From contig JASLJD010000021.1 in the NCBI GenBank assembly GCA_030152625.1, positions 1 through 6,299 of the forward strand: a stretch of 6,299 nucleotides of DNA. The letters run 5' to 3'. The position numbers and the translations under genes were made by a program. The notes under the pieces were generated by a model. The model worked only from the letters and a program-made list of their open reading frames with translations. It was not told the DNA's origin and did not search any database. This document shows positions 1 to 5,954 of this stretch, in pieces (within the stretch, counting starts at the first letter, position 1; each line of letters opens with the position of its first letter). This stretch comes from Erysipelothrix sp. GTDB taxonomy: Bacteria; Bacillota_I; Bacilli_A; Erysipelotrichales; Erysipelotrichaceae.

Positions 1-72
1 CTTGCATTTGTTTATCTTTTTCTATCACAAGCCTTGAGCTATTGGATACTTGATAAAAAAGATCTTGCTTAG
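1..72 (+). CDS. C-terminal end of a probable membrane protein (5' part outside window)
   Basis: Frame 1 is open from the first base and ends at TAG (70-72). It gives 23 residues: a hydrophobic stretch (LAFVYLFLSQALSYWIL) and then a short charged tail (DKKDLA). One hydrophobic helix closed by a charged tail containing KKDL is what the last transmembrane helix of an ABC-2-type permease or similar integral membrane protein often looks like. That assignment is inference from composition only. The gene converges on the MATE gene, and the stem-loop at 136-168 could end both transcripts. With so few codons the reading could be fortuitous, so confidence is moderate that it is coding and low for any family. 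Confidence 0.45.
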   Translation, partial: LAFVYLFLSQALSYWILDKKDLA

Positions 73-135
73 CATTTATGAGGCCTTATCTGTAAAAAAA
101 TAATTTTTAATTAAAAAACAAATACAAGGGATAAA

Positions 136-168
136 AAAAAGGTTCACTTTATTATAAGGAACCTTTTT
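136..168 (-). terminator. Intrinsic terminator of the MATE gene, possibly bidirectional
   Basis: Read on the minus strand, AAAAAGGTTC (168-159) pairs with GAACCTTTTT (145-136) across a 13-nt loop, and the T-run continues to 133. The 5' arm lies inside the last codons of the MATE gene (Glu-Lys-Gly-Ser), and the TAA stop (154-152) falls in the loop. On the plus strand the same stem is followed by only five T and then CT, so it is weaker for the gene ending at 72. Only the five inner pairs are mostly GC, giving moderate strength. Confidence 0.65.
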
Positions 169-1480
169 CTGTCTTCATTTGTGTTTTTAAATACAAGTAT
201 AAAAGCGCAGCACTGATCAGATCAGCGGCAGCCTGTGACCAAAGAAGGCCCGTCACTGCAAAGACCTTATCCAAAAGATAGACGATTGGGATAAAGGCCA
301 AACCTTGACGCATAATACTGAAGATGAAGCCTGCTTTGTTATGCTTTTGAACCAAAAGATAAACAATGGCGATGGCCTGAAAACCGTAAGCAAATAAGAA
401 AACACTTTGCGCAACAAGGCTTGCCTCGGCCATTTTCAAGACGGTTATATCCTTGCTGAAAGCCGATAGGATTGGTTTTCTTAAACCAATCATGAGCACA
501 GTAATCACTAGGCTCGCTATGATTGTCCAACGATAGGCAAGACGACTTGCCTCATCAACCCGCTTAAAATCTTGGGCACCATAGTGATAAGAGGCATAGC
601 TTTGATAGCCCCTTGAAAAACCTGTGATCCCCAAGGTGATCATGGTGATTAAACGACTCACAATTCCCATCGCAGCCAAGAGCTCATCACTGTGCGCAGC
701 CGCTAAGACATTGGAAATGCTCATCGACAGACTTTGAAAAAGATTGATCGCAAAAAGCGGCAAGCCAACATAGAGAATCGGCCGAATAATCCAAGCTTTA
801 AAAGCGCCTTTTTTCAAGTCAATTTTCAAATAACTTTTACCGGTCAAGTAGTATTGCAATAAGATGATAAAAGAAACAAACTGAGCAAAGGCTGTTGCAA
901 TCGCTGCTCCTTGAATCCCCATTCCAAATGTAAAAATTAAAATAGGATCTAAAATAATATTAATCAGTGAGCCAACAATCTGTGAGACTGCACTGAGTCG
1001 TGTTGCCCCTTCTGCGCGGACTAAATTGGTCATTGCAACCGAAGGGATATGAAAAACAAAAGAAAGGACTAAAATCTTTCCATAATCCAAGGCATAAGGT
1101 AAAACATCGTCATTGGCTCCAAGAAAAAGCATGATTTCTTCCAAAAAAGGATATAAACATAAGCTCATTAAAGAAAAAATCATTAAATATAAAAAACTGG
1201 AGTTCAAAACAATTTCCGCTTTTTCTTTGTCCTTCGCTCCCAAATGCTCTGAAATGACTGCCGAAGCTCCGTTTCCGATGAGCAAGCCAATCCCTGGCAT
1301 TAAAGTCATCAAAGGAAAAGAAATCGACATGGCTCCCATGGGATGTGTTCCCAATTGCGCTACAAAATAACTGTCCACAAAATTATAAAAACCAATCATT
1401 AAAAGTCCGATGATTGTCGGAATGCCCATCTTCAATAAGCCCGTTTTAACCGGGGCTTTTTCCATCAAATCTAAATCCAT
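152..1480 (-). CDS. MATE family efflux transporter (NorM/MepA/DinF type)
   Basis: This encodes a 442-residue polytopic inner-membrane protein, the usual length of bacterial MATE exporters (about 440-460), which swap Na+ or H+ for cationic drugs or metabolites. Hydrophobic segments run through the whole chain and fit 12 helices in two similar halves. Family hallmarks are visible. The N-terminal half has IPTIIGLLMIGFYNFVDSYFV (20-40) and GNGASAVISEHLGAKDKEKAE (69-89). The block at 157-200 has EGATRLSAVSQ, NIILDPILIF and GMGIQGAAIATA. The second half has GFSRGYQSYASYHYGAQDFKRV (287-308). The start is ATG 1480-1478, with GAGGAG (1493-1488) 7 nt upstream. The gene appears monocistronic. It is divergent from the hydrolase gene and convergent with the membrane-protein fragment at the left edge. 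Substrate cannot be read from sequence; MepA-like multidrug export is the nearest guess. No frameshift or truncation is seen. Confidence 0.93.
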   Translation of the reverse strand: MDLDLMEKAPVKTGLLKMGIPTIIGLLMIGFYNFVDSYFVAQLGTHPMGAMSISFPLMTLMPGIGLLIGNGASAVISEHLGAKDKEKAEIVLNSSFLYLMIFSLMSLCLYPFLEEIMLFLGANDDVLPYALDYGKILVLSFVFHIPSVAMTNLVRAEGATRLSAVSQIVGSLINIILDPILIFTFGMGIQGAAIATAFAQFVSFIILLQYYLTGKSYLKIDLKKGAFKAWIIRPILYVGLPLFAINLFQSLSMSISNVLAAAHSDELLAAMGIVSRLITMITLGITGFSRGYQSYASYHYGAQDFKRVDEASRLAYRWTIIASLVITVLMIGLRKPILSAFSKDITVLKMAEASLVAQSVFLFAYGFQAIAIVYLLVQKHNKAGFIFSIMRQGLAFIPIVYLLDKVFAVTGLLWSQAAADLISAALLYLYLKTQMKTEKGSL

Positions 1481-1502
1481 CTAATCGCTCCTCACTCTCG
1501 CT

Positions 1503-1531
1503 ATTGTATCCTAAGTGTCTTAAAAAAACAA
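1503..1531 (-). promoter_or_regulatory. Likely sigma-A promoter for the MATE gene
   Basis: On the minus strand, -10 TACAAT (1508-1503) lies 17 nt downstream of a -35-like TTGTTT (1531-1526). The -10 matches consensus at 5 of 6 positions and the -35 only at its first three. The spacing is ideal. Transcription would begin near 1496, leaving a leader of about 16 nt that contains the GAGGAG ribosome site. Confidence 0.5.
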
Positions 1532-1568
1532 AAAGATTGCTGCGAAGAAAGAAAGTGCAATTTAAAAC

Positions 1569-1577
1569 TGCTATACT
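1569..1577 (+). promoter_or_regulatory. Extended -10 promoter element for the hydrolase gene
   Basis: TGCTATACT is a TGn extended -10 with a TATACT hexamer (1572-1577), a 5 of 6 match to TATAAT. No good -35 exists at 16-18 nt. The predicted start near 1583 would place the ribosome site (AAGGAG, 1585-1590) almost at the 5' end of the mRNA. The promoter is therefore plausible, but the resulting leader is unusually short. Confidence 0.45.
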
Positions 1578-1598
1578 GAAAGAAAAGGAGCGTTATGG

Positions 1599-2528
1599 AT
1601 GAGAAAAACTTTCCTATTGACTTTGATCTTTTTGTTCTTTTACAGTCCCTTAGCGATGGTCCTGTTCTTACGTTTACTCTTTCGAAAAGGGCCGCAAGAA
1701 GAACCCAAAAACTTTCATCAAAAGAAAAAAGATCTGCAAGTACTCAAGGATATAAGCTATGGAAAAGAAAGCTATGATCTTTATTTGCCCTCAAACAAAA
1801 ATCGTAAAGAGAGCATGATTATCAACATTCATGGCGGTGCTTTTGTCGCGGGCGATAAAAAAGACAATCGTATTTATTCAAGCATGCTCGCATCGGAAGG
1901 CTATCTGGTGCTTGTTCCCAACTACAGCCTGAGTCCTGAACTTCAATATCCTGAAAGTTTGCATCAAATTCAAGACGCCTATGAACACTTTCTAAGAAAC
2001 TATCCGCTGCTTAAGAAATTGTTTCCTCAAACAGTTTTAATGGGCGATTCAGCAGGCGCTTTGATGGCGATGCAATTAAGCCTTATCCACGCCAATCCCA
2101 AGTATCAAAAACAATTGAACATCAAAGCTTTTCTAGAAGATTTGAAAGCTACAGTTCTTTTCTGTTCTCCTTTTTATTTGGATGATTTTTTAGAAAGTGA
2201 AGGCCTCACAGCTTATTTTGTTTATCAGATTGCTCGCGCCTATTTAGGTTCTGATTGGAAAAATGAAAGAATTTTAAAGACTCTTGATTTAGAAAGTGCT
2301 ATTACCGATGATCTCCCCGCAGTTTTCATCACCGATGGCAGTCAAAACAGCTTTAAAGAACAAGCACTTCGTTTTGCACAGGCCTTGAAAAAAAAGGATG
2401 TCGAAGTTGAAACCTTATTTTTCGATGACACAAGCCCAACATCCCATGAATATCAAATGCAAATGAATCAAAAAGAAGCGATGGAAAGCTTTTCGAGAGT
2501 TCTGGCCTTTTTAGAAAGACATGCATAA
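1599..2528 (+). CDS. Membrane-anchored alpha/beta-hydrolase, HSL/BD-FAE-like carboxylesterase
   Basis: The 309-residue product has a hydrophobic N-terminus (about residues 4-28) with basic residues on both sides. It lacks an obvious signal-peptidase site, so it is probably a signal-anchored enzyme facing outward. A linker rich in charge (29-55) leads into the alpha/beta-hydrolase domain. The oxyanion motif HGGAF is at 78-82 and the nucleophile elbow GDSAG at 149-153 (Ser151). Asp246 (in FITDGS) and His283 (in SHEY) complete a plausible catalytic triad. HGG together with GDSAG is typical of the hormone-sensitive-lipase-like esterases (alpha/beta-hydrolase fold-3), which cleave acyl esters. The natural substrate is unknown; a xenobiotic, lipid or cell-wall ester is possible. 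ATG 1599 is chosen because AAGGAG (1585-1590) sits 8 nt before it. The out-of-frame ATG at 1595 would be only 4 nt away and opens just a 60-codon frame. The gene is divergent from the MATE exporter and shares a terminator with gpmI. Confidence 0.88.
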   Translation: MRKTFLLTLIFLFFYSPLAMVLFLRLLFRKGPQEEPKNFHQKKKDLQVLKDISYGKESYDLYLPSNKNRKESMIINIHGGAFVAGDKKDNRIYSSMLASEGYLVLVPNYSLSPELQYPESLHQIQDAYEHFLRNYPLLKKLFPQTVLMGDSAGALMAMQLSLIHANPKYQKQLNIKAFLEDLKATVLFCSPFYLDDFLESEGLTAYFVYQIARAYLGSDWKNERILKTLDLESAITDDLPAVFITDGSQNSFKEQALRFAQALKKKDVEVETLFFDDTSPTSHEYQMQMNQKEAMESFSRVLAFLERHA

Positions 2529-2555
2529 AAAAGCTCCTTTTCAAAAGGAGCTTTT
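2529..2555. terminator. Strong bidirectional terminator between the hydrolase gene and gpmI
   Basis: This is a near-perfect 27-bp palindrome: AAAAGCTCCTT (2529-2539), a TTCAA loop, and AAGGAGCTTTT (2545-2555). It begins directly after the hydrolase stop (2526-2528) and ends 2 bp before the gpmI stop (2560-2558). On the minus strand the stem is followed by six T (complement of 2532-2527), an ideal terminator for gpmI. On the plus strand the run is TTTT, then GCTTA and five more T, which is good but less ideal. Confidence 0.88.
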
Positions 2556-2557
2556 GC

Positions 2558-4123
2558 TTATTTTTCAATGAGACTTTCTTCCCAAGACTCATGCGCTGGC
2601 ACATCTACCAAGTCACAGACCGTCGCCGCAACATTGGCAAGCCCGAAGTGACCTTCTTTGAGCTTTACATCACGGTTATAGATCATAAACGGTACAGGGT
2701 TGAGTGTATGGGATGTCTTCACCTTGCCGTTTTTCTTATCGATCATTTCCTCAGCGTTTCCATGGTCAGCAAGAACGATGAGTGTTGCATCGTGTTTTTT
2801 GATGTATGGAAGCAAGCGGCCAATCGCAAGATCGGTTGCTTCAACGGAGATTTGCGTTGCTAGGAAATCACCGGTGTGACCAACCATATCGCCGTTTGGA
2901 TAGTTCAAACGAATGAAGTCAAATTCTCCACTTTCAAGCGCTTCGATGACTTCATCGGTAATTTCAGCGGATTTCATCCAAGGACGTTGATCAAAAGTAA
3001 CATCATCTCCTGGGACTTCTCTAAAGACCTCAAGTTCTTCACTGAATTTCTCAAGACGGTTTCCATTCCAGAAATAAGTCACATGCCCGTATTTTTGGGT
3101 TTCAGAAATGGCAAAAGTTTTGAGATTCTCTTCAACAAGTCTTTCACCTAAAGTGTTTTTGATTTGTGGTGGATGGACTAAGAAATGCTCAGGAATTTTC
3201 GCATCCCCATCATATTGCAGCATTCCAGCATACTTAATTTTGGGTACACGGATGCGATCAAAGTGTTCAAAAGCACCTTCTTTAGCTTCAAATGCTTGGG
3301 ATAATTCAAGAGCACGATCCCCACGGAAATTAAAGAAGATCACCGCATCCCCATCAAGAATCGGTGCGATCGCTTCACCATTTTCTTCCACAACCCATGC
3401 AGGAATATACTGATCTGAAATGCTTGGGTCTTCAGCACGGAAATGTTCAATGGCTTCGCGTGCGGAAGCAAATTTTTGTCCTTCACCTAAAACATGCGTA
3501 TGCCAACCGCGCTCAACCATTGGCCAATCGGCATTATAACGGTCCATGGTAATATGCATTCTTCCGCCACCGCTGGCAAAGGTCGCAAAGAAATTTTCGT
3601 CATTGAGTTCATCAAAGACTTCTTGCATCGCATCGATGTAAATCAATGCTGACTGCCCATCGACATCACGGCCATCTTGTATAGCATGCAAGGCAACGCG
3701 CTTAACGCCATCTTCTTTAGCACGTTGAACCATCGCTTTGACATGATCGATGTGCGAGTGCACATTGCCATCGGATAAAAGACCGATTAAATGGAGCGTT
3801 TGATTATCTAAGTCCTCACTTAACCATTGCCAAGTTTCTGACTCAAACATAGCGCCACTGGCAATCGATTCATTCACAAGTTTTGCCCCTTGTGAATAAA
3901 TTTGTCCACTACCAAGGGCGTTATGGCCTACTTCTGAATTTCCCATGTCACTGTCTGTTGGGAGTCCAACCATGGTTCCATGGGCTTGGAGTGTTGTGTA
4001 AACTGCGTTTTCAAATAAGTAATCGAGGTTTGGTGTGTAAGCTTGCTTGACTGCATTGCCTTCAAGATCATCGCTTAAACCAATGCCATCCATTACAACT
4101 AAAACGACTGGATTCTTTTTCAT
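2558..4123 (-). CDS. gpmI: 2,3-bisphosphoglycerate-independent phosphoglycerate mutase (iPGM), plant/protist-like subtype
   Basis: This is the glycolytic and gluconeogenic enzyme that interconverts 3- and 2-phosphoglycerate in the cytoplasm through a phosphoserine intermediate and two metal ions. The 521-residue product has the complete site. Metal ligands are Asp12 (VVMDGIG), Ser63 (MGNSEVGH, the nucleophile), Asp412 and His416 (NGDMVGHTGD), Asp453 and His454 (LADHGNAEEM) and His472 (TSHTLNPVP). Substrate residues include His122, Asp150-Arg152-Asp153, Arg188, Arg195, Arg267 and Arg270 (NFRGDR), and Lys344. Phrases such as MGNSEVGHNALGSGQIYSQGAKLV and ASGGGRMHITMDRY resemble the plant/trypanosomatid branch more than the common Bacillus form (MGNSEVGHLNIGAGR). 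The frame stays open upstream to 4198, but MKKNPVVLVV at 4123 is the family N-terminus, follows AGGAAGTGA, and lies downstream of both predicted promoters. The gene stands alone rather than in a gap-pgk-tpi-eno operon. Confidence 0.95.
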   Translation of the reverse strand: MKKNPVVLVVMDGIGLSDDLEGNAVKQAYTPNLDYLFENAVYTTLQAHGTMVGLPTDSDMGNSEVGHNALGSGQIYSQGAKLVNESIASGAMFESETWQWLSEDLDNQTLHLIGLLSDGNVHSHIDHVKAMVQRAKEDGVKRVALHAIQDGRDVDGQSALIYIDAMQEVFDELNDENFFATFASGGGRMHITMDRYNADWPMVERGWHTHVLGEGQKFASAREAIEHFRAEDPSISDQYIPAWVVEENGEAIAPILDGDAVIFFNFRGDRALELSQAFEAKEGAFEHFDRIRVPKIKYAGMLQYDGDAKIPEHFLVHPPQIKNTLGERLVEENLKTFAISETQKYGHVTYFWNGNRLEKFSEELEVFREVPGDDVTFDQRPWMKSAEITDEVIEALESGEFDFIRLNYPNGDMVGHTGDFLATQISVEATDLAIGRLLPYIKKHDATLIVLADHGNAEEMIDKKNGKVKTSHTLNPVPFMIYNRDVKLKEGHFGLANVAATVCDLVDVPAHESWEESLIEK

Positions 4124-4153
4124 TTCACTTCCTACCTTTCTGATACATTCCCT

Positions 4154-4162
4154 ATTATAACA
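4154..4162 (-). promoter_or_regulatory. Proximal extended -10 promoter element of gpmI
   Basis: Minus-strand TGTTATAAT (4162-4154) has a perfect TATAAT hexamer and the TGn extension. No convincing -35 lies at 16-18 nt (TTCCGG or TCCGGT). Transcription would start near 4147, leaving a leader of about 24 nt before ATG 4123 with the AGGAAGTGA ribosome site intact. Confidence 0.6.
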
Positions 4163-4196
4163 GTTTTTTCGCTTAAACCGGAAAAACTTCCCCTGC

Positions 4197-4205
4197 ATTA
4201 TAACA
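4197..4205 (-). promoter_or_regulatory. Distal extended -10 promoter element of gpmI
   Basis: Minus-strand TGTTATAAT (4205-4197) is an exact copy of the proximal element, 43 bp upstream. It also lacks a good -35. The cre-like site at 4224-4239 covers the position a -35 would occupy, so a regulator bound there would touch this promoter. The start would be near 4190. Confidence 0.5.
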
Positions 4206-4223
4206 AATTCCTATGCAAAAAGC

Positions 4224-4239
4224 TTTTAAACGCTTTCAA
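4224..4239 (-). promoter_or_regulatory. cre-like site (possible CcpA operator) upstream of gpmI
   Basis: The minus-strand 16-mer TTGAAAGCGTTTAAAA (4239-4224) fits the catabolite-responsive element consensus WTGNAANCGNWWNCAW at every fixed position but one (A in place of C near the 3' end). CcpA with HPr-Ser-P binds such sites in Bacillota and often controls glycolytic genes. The site covers the -35 region of the distal gpmI promoter and lies about 35 bp upstream of the queH -10. The consensus is loose and the region is AT-rich, so a chance match is possible. Confidence 0.35.
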
Positions 4240-4270
4240 TGTGGTTTTTTAAAATTATTTCACAAGGATA

Positions 4271-4279
4271 TGCTATGAT
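4271..4279 (+). promoter_or_regulatory. Extended -10 promoter element for queH
   Basis: TGCTATGAT carries TATGAT (4274-4279; 5 of 6 to consensus) with a TGn extension. The -35 zone (AAAATT, around 4251-4256) is poor. Transcription would start near 4286, giving a leader of about 20 nt that includes the strong ribosome site GAGGTGAT (4295-4302). Confidence 0.55.
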
Positions 4280-4305
4280 AAGGGTAGTTAATAAGAGGTG
4301 ATGAG

Positions 4306-5025
4306 ATGGATTTTGAAGCGATTGAAAAAGCTTTAGAAGGGGATAAAATCAATTATGATCATCGTTTACGAGAAGAAATTAAAACATGGGAGAAAAGACC
4401 TCGAATTTTGATGCATTCTTGCTGTGCACCCTGCAGCACTTACAGCCTTGAATTTTTGTGTGAGCATGCCGATGTCACTGTTTATTATGCCAATTCAAAC
4501 ATCTATCCACGCAGTGAATATGAGCGCAGAGCCTTGGTTCAAAAACAATTCATCGAAGCGTTCAATGCGAAAACAGGCTATCATGTGGGGTTTATCGAAG
4601 AAGCTTATCAACCCAATGAATTCATTGAGATGGTCTATGAAAAGAAACTTCAAGATGAAAAAGAAGGCGGGCGTCGTTGCCTTGCTTGTTTTGACATGCG
4701 CTTAGAGCAAGTCGCCGAAAAAGCCCAAGAACTCGGTTTTGATTATTTTGCCAGCGCCTTGACCATTTCTCCCCATAAAAACAGTCAAGTCATCAACACA
4801 CTGGGTTATGAAGTCCAAAAAATTTATGATGTGAATTACTTGCCCAGCGACTTTAAGAAAAAGGGCGGTTTTTACCGAAGTATTGAAATGTCAGAAGAAT
4901 ACAATTTATATCGACAATGTTACTGCGGTTGTGTCTTTTCAGCAAAACAGCAGGGTGTCGATCTTAAAAAAGTAAATAAAGAAGCGCGAGCATATGTAAA
5001 CAAGTACTGTGGAAGCAAAGACTAA
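4306..5025 (+). CDS. queH: Epoxyqueuosine reductase QueH
   Basis: This enzyme carries out the last step of queuosine synthesis, reducing epoxyqueuosine to queuosine in the anticodon loop of GUN tRNAs (Asp, Asn, His, Tyr). It is a non-homologous replacement for the cobalamin enzyme QueG. The 239-residue product shows the QueH (formerly DUF208) pattern. It has HSCCAPCS (37-44, vicinal Cys39-Cys40 and Cys43), YYANSNIYPRSEYERR (60-75), RRCLACFDMRL (123-133, Cys125 and Cys128), the signature ASALTISPHKNS (149-160), and QCYCGC (204-209, Cys205, Cys207, Cys209). The cysteines are those expected to hold the [4Fe-4S] cluster and the neighbouring iron in this family. ATG 4306 follows GAGGTGAT with 7 nt from GAGG to the start. 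The product is full length, with no lesions. It has its own promoter and is followed after 50 bp by rapZ on the same strand, without a clear terminator. Confidence 0.94.
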   Translation: MDFEAIEKALEGDKINYDHRLREEIKTWEKRPRILMHSCCAPCSTYSLEFLCEHADVTVYYANSNIYPRSEYERRALVQKQFIEAFNAKTGYHVGFIEEAYQPNEFIEMVYEKKLQDEKEGGRRCLACFDMRLEQVAEKAQELGFDYFASALTISPHKNSQVINTLGYEVQKIYDVNYLPSDFKKKGGFYRSIEMSEEYNLYRQCYCGCVFSAKQQGVDLKKVNKEARAYVNKYCGSKD

Positions 5026-5075
5026 GAACTTTTTTCGCTTCTAAAATGAATGAATACAGGGAGAGATAGTATAGT

Positions 5076-5939
5076 ATGGATTTAGTCATCGTAACCGGCA
5101 TGAGTGGGGCCGGGAAAACAACGGCTTTAAAAGCTTTGGAAGACATCGGATTTCATTGTATTGATAATTTTCCACCCAGTCTTTTCATGAGCATTCAAGA
5201 GCTTTTAAACTTGGAAGAAAAGCTCGAAGATAAAAAAGTCGCCATCACCATCGATGTGCGCAGCGCAAAGATGTTTTCAGATCTCGATGCCATGTTCAGT
5301 TATTTAGAGGAGCAAGGCATTGCTTATCGCATTTTGTTTATCGATGCACAAGAAAACGTTCTATTAAAGCGTTATAAGGAAAGTCGACGCCTGCATCCTT
5401 TAATGAATGAAGATTTAAAAACACTTGAAGAAGCGATCAAAAAAGAAGCGGAAAGCTTGGAGGTTTTTCGGGCTTCGAGTGATTTTCTCATCGACTCCAG
5501 TGAACTTTCAGCCCGCGAATTAAAGGAAAGAGTGATTCAACGTGTGGGAACGGGGATGCATACCGAAATGGTGATTCATCTTGTTTCTTTTGGTTTTAAA
5601 CACGGTATTTTACAAGATGCCGACTTGGTTTTTGATTTACGTTGTCTCCCCAATCCTTATTACTCTGCTGAACTGCGCCCTTTGACTGGCTTGGACAAGC
5701 GAGTTCGTGATTTTGTCATGGCCAAAAGCCAATCTCAAAAACTCTATCAACATATCCTAGACTATTTAAACTTTTCCATTCCGCTTTATCAAAAAGAAGG
5801 GAAAAAGCAGCTTGTCGTCGGGATTGCTTGCACAGGCGGACAACACCGCTCCGTAAGCTTTGTAGAACTTTTAGAAAAGGACTTGAAAGCGAAGAATATT
5901 GTTAAAGTGAAACGCCATCGTGATATGCGAAAGGAGTGA
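5076..5939 (+). CDS. rapZ: RapZ/YvcJ family nucleotide-binding protein
   Basis: The 287-residue product has the usual family length. The N-terminal P-loop kinase-like domain has Walker A GMSGAGKT (8-15), the family phrase EDIGFHCIDNFPPSL (22-36), a Walker B-like strand ending IDVRS (59-63), and RRLHPL (104-109). The C-terminal domain has SFGFKHGILQDADLVFDLRCLPNPYY (171-196), LRPLTGLD (200-207) and CTGGQHRSV (252-260), the last close to the proposed ligand pocket. In E. coli RapZ senses glucosamine-6-phosphate and guides RNase E to the sRNA GlmZ, controlling glmS. The Bacillus homologue YvcJ binds and hydrolyses nucleotides, but its role is less clear, and RNase adaptor activity here is not shown. 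The ribosome site AGGGAG (5058-5063) is about 12 nt before ATG 5076, rather far, but no better in-frame start exists and the Walker A position demands this N-terminus. A phosphohexomutase gene follows within 15 bp. Confidence 0.94.
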   Translation: MDLVIVTGMSGAGKTTALKALEDIGFHCIDNFPPSLFMSIQELLNLEEKLEDKKVAITIDVRSAKMFSDLDAMFSYLEEQGIAYRILFIDAQENVLLKRYKESRRLHPLMNEDLKTLEEAIKKEAESLEVFRASSDFLIDSSELSARELKERVIQRVGTGMHTEMVIHLVSFGFKHGILQDADLVFDLRCLPNPYYSAELRPLTGLDKRVRDFVMAKSQSQKLYQHILDYLNFSIPLYQKEGKKQLVVGIACTGGQHRSVSFVELLEKDLKAKNIVKVKRHRDMRKE

Positions 5940-5953
5940 TAGCTTGAAAAAGC
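5931..5953 (+). promoter_or_regulatory. Ribosome site plus small hairpin before the phosphohexomutase start
   Basis: AAGGAG (5931-5936), in the last codons of rapZ, is the only good Shine-Dalgarno here, but it lies 18 nt from ATG 5955, too far for normal use. Between them GCTT (5942-5945), GAAA (5946-5949) and AAGC (5950-5953) can form a 4-bp stem with a GNRA-type tetraloop. Folding it would shorten the effective spacing to about 6 nt and also bury the out-of-frame TTG at 5944, which otherwise sits 7 nt from the AAGGAG. The hairpin is short, so it would be marginally stable. Confidence 0.4.
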
Positions 5954-5954
5954 A

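Noticed and set aside
104..117. Perfect palindrome TTTTTAATTAAAAA in the left intergenic region
   Set aside because: It is pure A/T in an AT-rich spacer, so it is likely by chance and too weak for a terminator. No operator family is suggested.
1595..1777. 60-codon plus-strand frame starting at ATG 1595
   Set aside because: It overlaps the hydrolase in another frame. Its ATG is only 4 nt from the ribosome site, and the product (with RAARRTQKLSSKEKRS) looks like frame-shifted noise.
2591..3552. Several plus-strand frames of 60-100 codons opposite gpmI
   Set aside because: All lie antisense to the conserved gpmI frame, lack ribosome sites and show no protein-like motifs.
4124..4198. 25-codon upstream extension of gpmI starting at 4198
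   Set aside because: It contains the predicted proximal promoter, overlaps the distal -10, has no family similarity, and the MKKNPVVLVV start at 4123 has its own ribosome site.
5012..5041. GAAGC...GCTTC inverted repeat at the queH-rapZ junction, considered as a terminator
   Set aside because: It is a 5-bp stem with a large bulged interior, and no T-run follows the second arm. The T-run lies inside the loop, so transcription probably continues into rapZ.
5042..5047. TAAAAT as a -10 for a separate rapZ promoter
   Set aside because: There is no TGn extension and no -35 at a usable distance, and the hexamer is common in AT-rich DNA.
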